Assembly: GCA_964030475.1 (NCBI GenBank)
Contig: CAXIPT010000009.1
Location: forward strand, 4,740,527-4,804,526
DNA: 64,000 nucleotides
Direction of reading: 5' to 3'
DNA from: Tethya wilhelma
Lineage: Eukaryota; Porifera; Demospongiae; Tethyida; Tethyidae
Positions 11,316 through 23,375 of this stretch are shown here, in pieces. The translations under genes were made by a program, and so were the position numbers. The notes below the pieces were generated by a model. The model ran no database searches and was not told the origin of the DNA. It worked only from the letters and a program-made list of their open reading frames with translations. Within the stretch, counting starts at the first letter, position 1, and every line of letters begins with the position of its first letter.

Positions 11316-14300
11316 TCAGGCGGTTGAAATTCCGAAACAAGTGTAAAGGTACATTCGTTGAAGGTCGTTTAGTTTTAGCTTGACTTCACTAGGAATCACC
11401 AGATCATTTCCCTTAAAATTTAAATCAGCTGCTTTAAGACAAACCATGTGAAGATGGTAGTGGGAATTGCTCTCCCTACCAACAAACTGAACACCTGTTG
11501 CCAAATTTGACACTAGCCTTCTTTCAGCATGAGACACCACGAGACCCATCGTGTCATTAGGGCCATCAAAATTTTGACGGCATGATTGACATACTTTGAT
11601 TTGATTCGTTTTCAACTTCAGAATTAGTGGGTTCATTCCAGGAGGTGGTAGTGCTGGGACTTGATTGGTGAGTGACCCAGAATAAATAGTTGAAGCAACT
11701 ACTACACTATTACATGAAGTAGCACTTACAGCTGTCGTTGGGTGGGTAGGGACTACAGAATGCTGAGTATACACAGGAGAAGAAACTGCAACGAATTGAG
11801 AACTCTGAATGGTTGCACTATCAGTAGGACTTGGCGGAGTGACTAAAGATTGGTTAGACAAGCATGGTCGAACAGAACGAGTCTCAATGGCAGGAGTATT
11901 CTGAGTACGCTTAAATTTTGCTTTACCACCCTTTCGACCAGTACCATTGGGTATACCATGATTTGAGATCTCAGATAGATTCGGTGTACACACTTCAGAT
12001 CTCTTCAAATTGTCCAAGAAAGATTGCAAGTCACCATTGACCTGAGCTACAGCAATGACATGTGAACAGATAGAGAATCCTTTGAACATTGGGCAATTCT
12101 TGTCACAACAAAAGAGCACATAATCTTTGGATTTCTTAATAGTCACAAGATGAGGCTGGGGAGATAAAGAACTCATAACCAATCTGTCTTTGCCTTCTTT
12201 ACTCCATGGAACATTTGTAATGTGTTTGTTTGCAACTAACTCACTAGCTTTCTTCCAAATATTACATAGCAACGACTCAGATACACTCGTTATTCCACAG
12301 TTTTCCACAGATACACTCAGAGTGGACTTGGGTACAGAATCAGGCTTACTAATTCTGGCAGTTGGAGGGCTCCTGTGAGAACACCTTCCACCAATTCATG
12401 TGGATCTTCTTGGCATCACTTGTCATCTCAGAAAAATAACGAGAATTGTTCACTGTCAAATGTTTGTATTGATCAGTGAAATGCCAGTCGCCATGACTAA
12501 GAACAGCATTCTCCACTTTGGACATCTGGTCATGAACAATAGACCTCAGACTGTTGATAAGTTGAGGCAGTCGACTCTCCTTCCATTCCACTTCTTGTTT
12601 AATGATGTAGTTCATTGATTCGCTGCTGTTTGTAGTGAAGAAGGTATTTGTTTCTGTCAAGCCTGCTCGTTGCCTTACTTCTGGAAGCATACAAGTCACA
12701 ATATCTTGTACTTTGTACTGACAAAACCAATCGTAAAACTGTGGATTCTTGCCAACAGAGAAGCAGCTCTTTCAAGGTTGTTCCATCTAGCCTTGATCCT
12801 TTGGAGTGAGTTGTTGAACACAACCTCTACAAGGCCAGCTTCAAAATGTGTGCCTATGCATCTTTGAACCAATTAAAGATGTCGCCCAAGATCTCTTTTC
12901 GTACATCCTGTGAAACATTCATTTGCATGTGGATTTTACATCGTAGATGAACAGCGTTCGGGAAACAGGTCTTAAATTGAATGCCTTAATGAGTTCTGGC
13001 TAACCGTCTGTACCATAAGCTCTCAGATCTAAAAGCTTCGGATTCAACCTGACTAAAGTTGAAGCCAAATAATGGAAGGGTCTGAATGTCTTTGTTTGAT
13101 GAATTAGAACTGGCCCCAAAAGGATAGGGTGATTACCATTTGCTGTTTTGACTAGAAGGTTGTGATACGTAATTGGTGTAACGTAAAATGGGCCAAGGTT
13201 GTATGTTGGATCTATACTTAGGATACTTGAAGGTTCTCCAGTACAGAATCGCTCCATGTCCGACAATTGTTGGTCTGTGGCCAACACACACATCGGCTCA
13301 GGTGCCGCTTCAACTGACCTGACAAACGCCTCAGTCAACCCTGTTTCTTCTTTACACATGTGCATAACATGAGCAAGAACATCCTGTTTGTAACTGCTGG
13401 TACTTGGTTCTGCAGAGGTTGAGTACTTAAGTTCTTCACTTGCTTGCAATTGTGTGGAAGGTCACATGATGATGTAGTGCCCATTACTCCTCCCTTGATA
13501 GTCTCTACTTCTCTGAGGGCTTTCCGTGGAGCCTTTTTCTCAGCAGAATCTTTTAATAAGACGTAGGACACTTGGTTTTGTACGACTAAATGGTATAGCC
13601 TTCTTGGATTTACCGTGTGGTCTCAAGTCAACGGAATGTTCATGACAGTTGAAGCTATACTGCACGAACGCAAGCCTTTGAAGCTCACCTTGGGAATCTG
13701 TAGCATATAATAATACAATATACATGTATTTAAGGATATTCCCAGTACGGTAGTACTGGGTACATAGGAATGGCACGGATGCCCCATTAGCGCAATACAA
13801 ATATTCACGCAAATAACTCTGCAAAAACTGAGCGCTTGGCACTAAAAGGCTTCTTAAGCTACTATTTAGCCTTTTCTCTTTCTATGAGGCTGAGCCGGGC
13901 CTGTTGGCAAGTTCTCTGCTCAGGTTATAAAGACTAAATTTAACTGATATTATTCGAAAAAAATAGAACAAACAAGTACAAAAAACATTAGAAATGTAAT
14001 GCAAACATAGGAATGGCCAAATCGTAAAAAAGTGAGCAAACAAGATAGGAATGGTTGTTAGATTGAGCGAGTTCGTTCCTGTGTCTACAATGTCATTGAG
14101 CTTAGTAGGGATATGAACATAAGGTGACACAGTGAAATGAACTCACTCAATCTAACAACCATTCCTATCTTGTTTGCTCACTTTTTTACAATTTGGCCAT
14201 TCCTATGTTTGCATTACATTTCTAATGTTTTTTGTACTTGTTAATTAAGTGAATAGCACGCAAGCACCTATATAAGGCATTGCACAATTACATCGTGTAA

Positions 14301-14778
14301 TTAACATACCATGTGTAGTAGTAATAATTCTATGGAAGTCAGGGGAACATGAATGAGTATAGTAGGTCCTTGTGATTTTGTAATGATTAGGACGGTCCTT
14401 CATTTCTTTACGACGAAAGATTCTCTCGGATCCATTACCATCGCTGCCAGAATGGATGCTAACATAGGCAATTGGAGCACCACTCCTCTTCCATACTCCA
14501 TTTTCATCAGCCCTTACATCGTGAGGGTCATCTAAGGCATGCAGGTCCACAACAAATGTAGCATTGTGAGCAACTCTATATGGGTTGTCTTGAACACACT
14601 TCAAATTGTGTGGGTGAATCGAGAAGAATCCTAGCAAGCTCTTCAATGAAGAAATGGTGATTGCGATTTGTCCACTTGAAGATGCCATGGGAAGACATGT
14701 ATCTCCATTATAATAAGTGTCAGATTGAGTATCATGTTTCCTAAATGCAATAAATGGGAGTCTTAATTGTATTAACAA
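11316..14778 (-). pseudogene. MULE (Mutator-like) transposase with SWIM finger, broken
   Basis: The N-terminal exon (14778-14310) reads HALDDPHDVRADENG and ends at a CATG/GTATGT donor. The next exon starts at 13697 (acceptor CTACAG) and continues in phase with DSQGELQRLAFVQYSF. Then come two frame changes (about 13560 and 13440), the transposase core with SIDPTYNLGPFYVTPITYH and AYGTDG (the expected catalytic Asp positions), a stop at about 13000, and more frame changes to about 12700. The C-terminal part has a SWIM-type finger (CDKNCPMFKGFSICSHVIA) in 12308-11316. MULE transposases cut and paste DNA with long inverted repeats and give 8-11-bp target duplications. The multiple frameshifts and stops mean this copy is dead. 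The intron 13698-14309 contains a hairpin/foldback element. Confidence 0.75.
13741..14240. mobile_element. Truncated hairpin/foldback element inside the MULE intron
   Basis: Starts with the exact hairpin CCCAGTACGGTAGTACTGGG and TACATAGGAATGGCACGG, and follows the 2604 element for about 150 bp. It then passes through short unrelated sequence into the foldback at about 13970-14240, whose arms contain CATAGGAATGGCCAAATCG and ACAAGATAGGAATGG and their complements. It lies wholly between the donor at 14310 and the acceptor at 13697. Confidence 0.7.
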
Positions 14779-15359
14779 GTATAAAAGGGGCTAATCAATA
14801 TAAATATATATGGTGTCCAATCCCGATCCCACAGACCATGTAGACAATATAATTAAGGGCCACGCGCGCACACCCACCCACACCCCGGGGATATTCCTAG
14901 CAAAATATACTTTCTGGGGGGGGGGGGCTTGTCCTGCAATATGTTAGCCCATAATCAACTTACTGCGGCAACGTTTCCTCTAGATCAGACTCGGACGAGG
15001 AGAGATATGCGGCATCAAAGTCACTCAGCTCAGCTGATTCCATGCTGGAAAGCTGTTCCTTCCTGCAAGATTATGATATATAATATTACTTTACATACAG
15101 AGGACTCCTTACACTAATATAGTCATCATAATTTTGAACTTTAATAAAGCGGGCCTATCATCAGTAGCTGTACAAGCTTAGTCTTCGCGGGCCAGACTCT
15201 TCCCAAGGGAAAAGGAAGAGTCTGGTAACTCTGCTATCAGTAGTATGTTCTGCACTGTCAGCAGATTGTGGTGTGGTTTGCTGTTATCAAAATTGACAAG
15301 TGATGCAATGGCTTCACCTGTAGTAGGGATTACTATTGGAGTTTACACGCTGTGGCCAA
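14779..15359. other. Non-coding stretch before a contig gap
   Basis: Contains a CA/CCCA-rich run at about 14863-14885, a G12 homopolymer at about 14917-14928, and a degenerate hairpin at about 15183-15230 (GCCAGACTCTTCCC ... GGAAGAGTCTGG). It ends at the N at 15360. No gene seen. Confidence 0.45.
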
Positions 15360-15360
15360 N
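15360..15360. other. Single N, contig boundary
   Basis: Directly precedes the first base of the 748-bp block that is repeated in reverse immediately after the next N (22627). Confidence 0.8.
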
Positions 15361-16108
15361 GCACCCCGTGCTTAAAAACAAACACTAAGCATTATCATTT
15401 ATGGTGGGGGTGGTTTAGATGTATAACTGTTGTGCAAACTGCAATGCTGTTGACAGATACCATGCATCCAGTACTATAGTCTCGACTATAGCCTAAGACA
15501 CATGAAATACATACTGTATTATATTAAGTCATAATGTCGCTCAGGCTCGCCCCTATCAATGTCATGCATTTTCCTAGTTATTATACGTACTGTAGTACGT
15601 ATAGTAGGAATGGGCCGCCACCCCCATTGACACAATACAAAATGTCTAGGCTTACAAATGTTTAGTAAAGGATAGCTAAGGCTTTAAACCTTGCTAACTT
15701 GAAGCTTTCTCAGAGACTTTTCCTAATGTATCCACTTATAAAACCAAATGAAACTCCCCAGAACACTCTAAGAAAGCGCTTAGCGCGAAGCCACACAAAT
15801 GCATTTTGTTCATTCTTACTTCCTCCCTAACTGACTTACTACTTGAACACGCTTTCCAGAGAAACAAAAAGCGTTGAGCCAACTTTGACTGTACATCGTA
15901 ACTTGAATTCATCTGAACTACAAACCTTTATACTTATTTTTTGTCTAAATATCAAGAAACAAGAGCTAGGCAGCTTGTAAAACTTTGATATAAATTACTG
16001 TACTGAAATGTAGCCATCTTGGTGTTGGTAAAGGTCGTCACATTTATATACCAAACTTGACCACGTGGTTTGCATATGTCTAATGCGCATGCGCATCCAA
16101 TGTAGAGC
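15361..16108. repeat. 748-bp inverted duplicate, left arm
   Basis: Runs from GCACCCCGTGC to CAATGTAGAGC. It is the reverse complement of 22628-23375. Both arms are 748 bp, and I found no mismatch in the stretches compared. Each arm abuts an N. This looks like an unmerged contig overlap rather than a genomic palindrome. Confidence 0.9.
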
Positions 16109-16499
16109 AAGCACTTCTACGTGAGTCTCTTGCAAAATTCACCTTAGTGTTGAAAAAAGTGCATGAACAAGTAGTAAAAATTTTATAAAAATAACAGTGT
16201 AGGAATCGGCAGTGCTGTAAAAAGCAAGGAAACAAGCCAAGACTCTGAATTTCGGCACATGACTACTTCATTTTTTGTGACAAAGCCTTACAATCTCAAA
16301 TGTTCATCATATCATAGTAGTACAGGGTCCTTTGTCTACCTATTGTAAATTAAATGAAGTTTATCAGCAGTCATGCAGGCAACCTAAGACTGAAAATGAA
16401 GTAGTCATGTGCCGAAATTCAGAGTCTTGGCTTGTTTCCTTGCTGTTTACAGCACTGCCCATTCCTACACTGTTATTTTTATAAAATTTTTACTACTTG
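15582..16499. mobile_element. Hairpin/foldback element, TACGTAC subtype
   Basis: Begins with a 22-bp palindrome centred on ACGTACTGTAGTACGT (15582-15603) followed by GTAGGAATGGGCCG and, shortly after, CAATACAAA, the same order as in the CCCAGTAC elements. About 560 bp later comes a foldback (about 16168-16499). Its arms contain GTAGTAAAAATTTTATAAAA, GTAGGAATCGGCAGTGCTG and CTGAATTTCGGCACATGAC with their complements. No ORF. Confidence 0.65.
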
Positions 16500-16576
16500 T
16501 AATTGTTTATACTACCCATTTTTTATATTTCGTGCATGACATGTAAACACACACAAAACCAATTGGTGACATACAG

Positions 16577-16660
16577 TCTCTCTAGCAACTTCATTCGGGA
16601 TGATGGAACCAAGTATCTCTCGATAGGACTCAAATATTGTCCTGAACTTAAGATATTAAA
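16577..16660 (+). CDS. LRR exon 1 (one 28-residue repeat)
   Basis: An 84-bp exon flanked by ACATACAG acceptor and GTAAAT donor, starting after the first codon base and ending with two overhanging bases. It encodes LSSNFIRDDGTKYLSIGLKY followed by CPELKIL, a ribonuclease-inhibitor-type leucine-rich repeat. Exons at 19941 and 20125 have the same length and phase. In tripartite NLR receptors such repeats follow the NACHT domain and act in ligand sensing or autoinhibition. The strand is opposite to the NACHT exon at 25.9-27.5 kb, which I attribute to contig misorientation. Intervening sequence is full of foldback repeats, so further LRR exons may be missing. Confidence 0.75.
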
Positions 16661-17109
16661 GTAAATTACAAGATAATTGTATATATGTGCATGCTAATTT
16701 AAAACCTGTCTAATCTGGTCACCTTTGGGCTGAGCTGAATTGCCCTGATTAGGCAGATGGCTGGAAATATAGGGAAACCTCTCTACTTTAGCCGAATAGC
16801 ATTTTGCATTAAAATGACCTTGAATGAAATATTCGTCTATTAATAGCAGCTCTTCAAATGATATTTGATATGATGATGCAGCTCTTCAAATGATATTTGA
16901 TATGTACTGTAGTACAGTCTGTATACATATAGCATATTAGTTTGAATAGGCTTATTCCCATAGACATGTTTATAATCACTAAAATCGAGCAAAACAAAGT
17001 AGAGTCTTCAAACTTGCTCAAATTAAGGCTCTCGCTCAGATTACCAACTGAATGCAAGGTCTAAACTCACATAAGTTTTCCTTAGCACTTAGTCCTGGTC
17101 TAGTAGTTT

Positions 17110-17830
17110 AGAGAGTACTAGTGAGAAGCCATAATACTCCATTTTTTATTCTCCTAGTTTACTTTTACTTTTACATATGCATACTTCCTAACTGATTTAG
17201 CCAGCTAGCTACTTGAAAAGGATTTTCAGAGAACCAGAATGTGTTGAGCCAACTTTAATTGTGCATGTTTGTATAAAGCCTTTTCATGGGTACTATAATT
17301 ATTTGTTGATACTTGTTTTCATCTTAAAAAGACCTTAACAAAAACTAGAAAGCTCTATAATTCTGAGTATAAATTCATGTACAGTAACTATAACGTAGCT
17401 AGAAAGAGTTCAAAAGTCATTATCTATCCATGTGGCATTACTCTGTGCATGTGCATTTGCATAACACAAGACTTAGTGCAAGTATAGCTGCTACTCCAGC
17501 CTCTTGTAGGGACTATATAATCAGTATAGTCTTCACACTATATATAGTGTGAAAAAAGTGAATGAACAAGTAGAAAATACAGAGGGAAAATGTAAGTCCA
17601 GAAATGCAGTGCTGTAAAAAGTATATAGGAACAATTCCTACTTGGCAGGAATTATAAACATTTTAAGCTATAATACTAATTTGAAACATATATACACAAT
17701 GCATATAAGGGGAGCAAATATGAAAATAATGTGCCGCATTTCGACCTGCCTTGTTTCATCACTTTTTACAGCACTGCATGCAGCCCATTCCTATACACTA
17801 TTAATTTTTATGAAATTTTTACTATAGCTA
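17110..17830. mobile_element. Diverged hairpin/foldback element copy
   Basis: Aligns in order with the 15582 element: GAGAAGCCATAATACTCC, CTTCCTAACTGATTTAGCC and GTTGAGCCAACTTTAATTG. It then enters a foldback at about 17545-17825 with AGTGCTGTAAAAAG and the complementary CTTTTTACAGCACTGC. The terminal hairpin is not recognisable. Confidence 0.5.
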
Positions 17831-18349
17831 GAGTAAGCTGCCAATCCTCGGAAGATTTTAATTTCGGATGCTATTTCTTACTTGCCTCTGAGTGCTAGTG
17901 TTTTGGGAGTACTACAACAAGATAGCCCATGAAAAGTTACCTCGGGTTAGACACTTCAAGCTCCATCCACTAGAAACTTATGCCACATGTCGATGACATG
18001 ACGGCTTTTTTTTTGGGACAGTGCTACATGCAACCATATAATTATTGAAATATTAATAGTAGGAAGTACTAAACTTCTTGATCTCCAGATTTAGTAGCTC
18101 TGGCATAAGTTTCTAGATCTTTTTTGAGCTGCCGTCTGAAGTATGGCACTTTTGTCTGACATTTGAGCTCTTTCGGACACTTCCTTTATGATGTCAGGAA
18201 GCCTTACACATAACTGGATGGGGCTTGAATTTTATCTAACCCGAGGTAACTTTTCATGGGCTATCTTGTTGTAGCACTCTTGAAGTACTAGCACTTACAG
18301 GCAAGTAAGAAATAGCGTCCAAAATTAAAATCGTCTGAGGATTGGCAGT
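17831..18349. mobile_element. 0.5-kb element with about 110-bp inverted repeats
   Basis: The left end CTGCCAATCCTCGGAAGATT and the reverse of the right end CTGCCAATCCTCAGACGATT match. The complementarity continues through CAACAAGATAGCCCATGAAA and GTTACCTCGGGTTAGA. No ORF and no clear target duplication. Confidence 0.7.
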
Positions 18350-18360
18350 TACTGTACTTG

Positions 18361-19735
18361 TCATACGTACAGTAGTGTATAACTATATGGATAGGAATGG
18401 ACCAAATCTCCCATAAACACGATACAAAAACTTCACGCTTATAAACTCTCAGGTAAAGAAAGCTAAGCCTTCAAACACATTTGTAGCTGGTGAGAAGCCA
18501 CAACAGTACAATTTGCATTTTTCTCCTTACTAACTGACTTACTTGAATGCAATTTCCAGGCAAACAAAAGACATTAATTGAGCTAACTTTGACTTTATAT
18601 AGTGAGCAGGGTTTGCTTTAGAGGGTGTTTAGGAGTCCATGGACCACTAATTTTTTTTCTGGACTCCCAAAAAATATAACTGACAAACCAACTGGATTGA
18701 AATTTTGTACATGTGTACCCTTGAATTGTGATTAATAGTACAAAGATGACATTGTAACTTAAAAAGCATAAAATTGTGGACGTCCTACAAAAACTTCTAG
18801 AGCAAACATTGATAGTAAGACTTCATTTCATCCGTAGTATGTCCTTTTGTACTAATTGTTTGGTGCCAATAATGCTCAGCAAAGAAAATCTATAGGAAGC
18901 TTTAAAAACTCTAGTATAAAATACTGTACTTTTATTAGCCATTTTGATGCAGGTAAAGGTCGTCAATAGCTAGATCACGTGGTTTCCCAGCATATAATGC
19001 GCATCTAGTGCTACAAGCAGAGACTGCATGACCGCTGCCTTTACATGCAATTCAGGCCCATGAGTGAGGCTGAAGGACGGGAGGAGGGGGGGGGGGTGGT
19101 TATAGTGTTGCAGCCTGAACTATAGTACTAAAGCAAAACTTATGATCAATTTCTACTTATTTGCAGCTGTGTTATCCAAAAAGAAGGTATAGCAACAGTT
19201 TTAATTAGTAAACATACCATTACTTATGCTATTTGAAGTTTATCGTTCTTGTGGCAATCAAATGCAATACTACTTTTGTTCAACGATCGCCAACTGACTC
19301 AGCAAACATTGGTGCCGCTGCAGCTCCTACAGCCCTGATTATTAAGCACCTTAGTGTTGAAAAAAGTGAATGAACAAATAAGCAGTGTTGGAATGGGCAG
19401 TGCTATAAATAGCAATGAAACGAGGCAATTGGGTCTCAGAATTTCGGCACATGACTATACTTCATTTTTTGTGCCAAATTCTCATAAGTCGTTTCTGCAT
19501 AACTTTAGTATATGCATATATTGATTCATCTAAATTGGCCAAGTTTGATTCATGAATCCCATGCATTATGTGCCAATCAATTGGCTCATGAGCCGTTGCA
19601 TCACTCAAACAATCACTTTGTCTGGAATTGACTGGTAATCATGTGCCAATATTCTCAGACTTGTCTTGTTTCATTGCTTTTTACAGCACTCCCCATGGCA
19701 TTCCTACATTTTGCAAATTTTTTCTACTTGCATGT
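18361..19735. mobile_element. Hairpin/foldback element, degenerate, with insertion
   Basis: A diverged hairpin (CATACGTACAGTAGTGTATA) is followed by GGATAGGAATGGACC and ACGATACAAAAACTTCACGC. The foldback lies at about 19355-19735 (GTGTTGGAATGGGCAGTGCT and the complementary AGCACTCCCCATGGCATTCC). Between them is about 800 bp containing a G-rich tract at about 19078-19098. Confidence 0.5.
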
Positions 19736-19940
19736 GCATGCTTAAAATGGTAAGGTTTTTTCTCGTGTTCATTTTATAGTAACAAAACAATGCTCACATA
19801 CAGATATTGTTCCTTTTGATTTTCTCAGTTTTTAATTTTGTTCTAAATGACGTAAAAAAATACAAAAGTTTGCAGCATTCCATGATTATGTATTATAAAA
19901 TAAAACAATTATAATTTGTACTTTACATGTCTATATATAG

Positions 19941-20024
19941 TCTCTCTTCAAACTCCATTGGCGATGTTGGAGCTAAATCACTCTCTGTTGGTCTTGAATG
20001 TTGCCCTAAACTCCAAGCTTTGCA
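19941..20024 (+). CDS. LRR exon 2 (one 28-residue repeat)
   Basis: An 84-bp exon between a TATATAG acceptor and a GTAAGT donor. It encodes LSSNSIGDVGAKSLSVGLEC then CPKLQAL, the same repeat pattern and intron phase as the exons at 16577 and 20125. The fixed N-x-I-x-D-x-G-x-K-x-L-S-x-G-L framework marks it as a module of one LRR array. It belongs, by inference, to the NACHT gene after contig reorientation. Confidence 0.8.
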
Positions 20025-20124
20025 GTAAGTACTTAAATGTAATTATAAAAATAATTATAATGTATATTAAACCTAGTAAGAGTTTTTCATATTCGTTCTC
20101 TCACTTGCACACTGTGTATTGTAG

Positions 20125-20208
20125 TCTATATGGCAACTTAATTAGTGATGATGGAGTCAAGCATCTCTCTGAAGGATTTAATTACTTACCTGGACTTCAA
20201 ATATTAGA
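20125..20208 (+). CDS. LRR exon 3 (one 28-residue repeat)
   Basis: An 84-bp exon between a TTGTAG acceptor and a GTAAGG donor, only 100 bp after the previous LRR exon. It encodes LYGNLISDDGVKHLSEGFNY then LPGLQIL. Same length and phase as its two neighbours, so the array can grow or shrink by whole exons without changing frame. No terminal exon with a stop codon was recognised downstream on this contig. Confidence 0.8.
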
Positions 20209-22626
20209 GTAAGGTTGACAGTTATGTATAGATTCAGTTAGCTATACTTAGATTATACAAGTTTTCAGAATAACTATAGTACATGATGAGACCTGCCATC
20301 CATGGGAAAACCCGCAAAAATATAGCTATTAATTTTATGGGCTAAGTGAATTTGTGCATTCCTAATTACTCACAACTTTGGCACATGACTACTTTACTTT
20401 TATGCCGAAGTTTTATAGTTTCACGATAGGTTTTACCTGCATGGCTGTTGATACAATTATAGCCAAGTGGTTGCATGACTATATTGACTCAGAATCACAT
20501 CATCTCCAAGAGACTGAAATTTATAGTAAGTACATTTATCTGCCAAAGTTCTGAATCCTCCCTTATTTTTATTTTATAGCACTATGTACCCACCTACTGC
20601 ACTGCTTATTTAAAATAAAATAATACAGTAACAGTCTTGTAATAAATGTAAACTGTACATGCAACATGCATCATATATTTAGTTATTCCATAGACTCGAG
20701 TGCACGTGCCAATAAGTCTGTGTGGCTCAAGAGAAGCCTATTGAAAAACTATTTTGCTGAATGTATATACTTACTTGGTAGCTATATAGGTGCTTCTATG
20801 GCAACATTGTCATTGTGCTATATTGTCAAATTATTTCAAATCAAGCTGTATGAGCGTGTATATAGCTAGTGCATATGGCTGTGTCAGAGAGCATGTGTAG
20901 TATGTGCTGGCAGAACTGTTTTGTAAAATCTTACTTCTATACAAATAGAATCTTACTGAAAAATTAATGGCATGATATTCCATGATCTTTCAAGAAATCA
21001 ATTTATTCCTAGAACTTGCAACAAAGTGGCCTAATAGCAAATTGATGTACAAATTTCTTGCCGCTGAAGTCTTGCAAGAATAGGTCAAGTACATGCAGAT
21101 TTGTTTCTGATTGTATGACAGTTGACAATGAGATGGTGTTTTGTCTTTGTTCACTGCAAATGATAGGACAAATTTTGTTTAGTGTGTTACATATTATGTA
21201 TTTAGCCTCGATCCCAGGCCCCTCCCTTTAGCTTTTTTTGCAAAAAAGCACAGCAGAGGGCCTGGTCGCCAATCTCACGTGAGTGACGTAAAGGATAGAC
21301 GTCGGTAGACAGGTAAAAAATTGCGCCCACGCAAAAATTCATGGTGACGTTGCGAGCGCTCACGTGTAATAGCTTTGTATGACTTTTACTCAAGATTTTT
21401 GCAGCAGAAAATACAGCCAGCAGAACAAAGACCAGGTATATTTCTCTAATATTACTTGTATTAGCTGAATTCATAATCTACGGATAAAAAAGTAACTCAA
21501 AAGCCTAGGCAAGAGGCCTCGAGGCTTGTAGCCATCGTGAGAGCCCAAGCACGTTTTACTAGCCTATAAAATTGAACTACTGCTAAATACAACAAGCCTC
21601 CTAGTTAACTACTTTCTTTTTTCACTTACCTGACCCTCCTATCTCGATCTCACAGACTGTAAAATTCTTTTGGTTGCTTTTTCAGCTTCCTACGCCTTAC
21701 CAATCAAAAGTTAGCTAAGTATTTTGTCCCATAGAAAAAGCATGGTTATGAATCACATTAATTCACTTCCAGCGTCATTCTCAAACCAGATGGACTTTTG
21801 TCACAGTTGATTGCCATATCCATCTATCTATGTAATTATAAACGTACTTGAGCATATATATTCACATATGACTCAAGTCAAATGATTTATTGCTTACCAT
21901 GCTGTGGTGTTCCCTCTTCGTCTTTTCTATCTTTCTAACATTTTTGCCTATAGGTCTCATGGTCTCTTGATCCAGTTTAGTTACACAAAGCTGCGCTGCA
22001 CTGCACTGCACTGAATACAACATACTATAGTCAGCTCGAACCCTCTAGAACTCCACCTACGACTACGTGACATCATACATTGTAAAAAATTTTTGCTGCC
22101 CAAAATTATCAGCATGAGCGAGCCCCACATATTTATTAATTGGCATTCGACGATGTCTGTATGCATATATATATTACGTGGTGATTTACACTTTCTACTC
22201 TGCTTCTTAAAAGAGACAGCATTAACCCTTTCGCTTGATGAAATCGGCAAATCGGCGTTTCTGGTTATAAATGATCGCTCTCGAAATTCACAAGATTATG
22301 AACTCTTGAACCCTGTTGTGACGTTTTCAATCACTGGTCTACGTCATAACTCAACCACACCCCTTCAATGGATACCAGCAGGTACCTCTTGAATTCGATC
22401 GCCCAGAATTCACCCAGAAATTCAAGCGCTAGTGTTGCATGCACATAGGAGTCTTTGTTTATCAACCCAAAATCACACACACTACTGTAAAGCTCATATT
22501 TTTTGGAAAAAAAAATAAAATAAAAAAAAAAAGTCGATGAAAGCAAACTTAATTCAAAGCTTGTTCAAAGGCGAACCACTTAATCCATTATAGATCAGAG
22601 TGCCGACCACTTCAAAATCCACTATG
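20209..22626. other. Repeat-rich non-coding stretch to contig end
   Basis: Contains remnants of foldback sequence near 20370-20580, a degenerate TAGCCTCG hairpin at 21205-21277 (TAGCCTCGATCCCAGG ... GGGCCTGGTCGCC), and an A-rich tract at about 22505-22535. No convincing exon was found. It ends at the N at 22627. Confidence 0.45.
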
Positions 22627-22627
22627 N
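22627..22627. other. Single N, contig boundary
   Basis: Immediately precedes the right arm of the 748-bp inverted duplicate. Together with the N at 15360 it delimits the contig I consider misoriented. Confidence 0.8.
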
Positions 22628-23375
22628 GCTCTACATTGGATGCGCATGCGCATTAGACATATGCAAACCACGTGGTCAAGTTTGGTATATAAATGTGACG
22701 ACCTTTACCAACACCAAGATGGCTACATTTCAGTACAGTAATTTATATCAAAGTTTTACAAGCTGCCTAGCTCTTGTTTCTTGATATTTAGACAAAAAAT
22801 AAGTATAAAGGTTTGTAGTTCAGATGAATTCAAGTTACGATGTACAGTCAAAGTTGGCTCAACGCTTTTTGTTTCTCTGGAAAGCGTGTTCAAGTAGTAA
22901 GTCAGTTAGGGAGGAAGTAAGAATGAACAAAATGCATTTGTGTGGCTTCGCGCTAAGCGCTTTCTTAGAGTGTTCTGGGGAGTTTCATTTGGTTTTATAA
23001 GTGGATACATTAGGAAAAGTCTCTGAGAAAGCTTCAAGTTAGCAAGGTTTAAAGCCTTAGCTATCCTTTACTAAACATTTGTAAGCCTAGACATTTTGTA
23101 TTGTGTCAATGGGGGTGGCGGCCCATTCCTACTATACGTACTACAGTACGTATAATAACTAGGAAAATGCATGACATTGATAGGGGCGAGCCTGAGCGAC
23201 ATTATGACTTAATATAATACAGTATGTATTTCATGTGTCTTAGGCTATAGTCGAGACTATAGTACTGGATGCATGGTATCTGTCAACAGCATTGCAGTTT
23301 GCACAACAGTTATACATCTAAACCACCCCCACCATAAATGATAATGCTTAGTGTTTGTTTTTAAGCACGGGGTGC
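22628..23375. repeat. 748-bp inverted duplicate, right arm
   Basis: Reverse complement of 15361-16108 from its first base (GCTCTACATTGG) to GCACGGGGTGC, including the palindrome and TAGGAATGG-type signature of the hairpin element. Because both arms start at a contig edge, reversing the contig 15361-22626 turns them into a clean end-to-start overlap. Confidence 0.9.

Noticed and set aside
21202..21474. 90-codon minus-strand frame with a hydrophobic start
   Set aside because: Its C-terminal third is the degenerate TAGCCTCG hairpin and no splice context or homology supports it.
15361..23375. A very large genomic palindrome or inverted transposon pair
   Set aside because: The arms coincide with contig edges marked by Ns and have equal length, which fits an unmerged overlap better.
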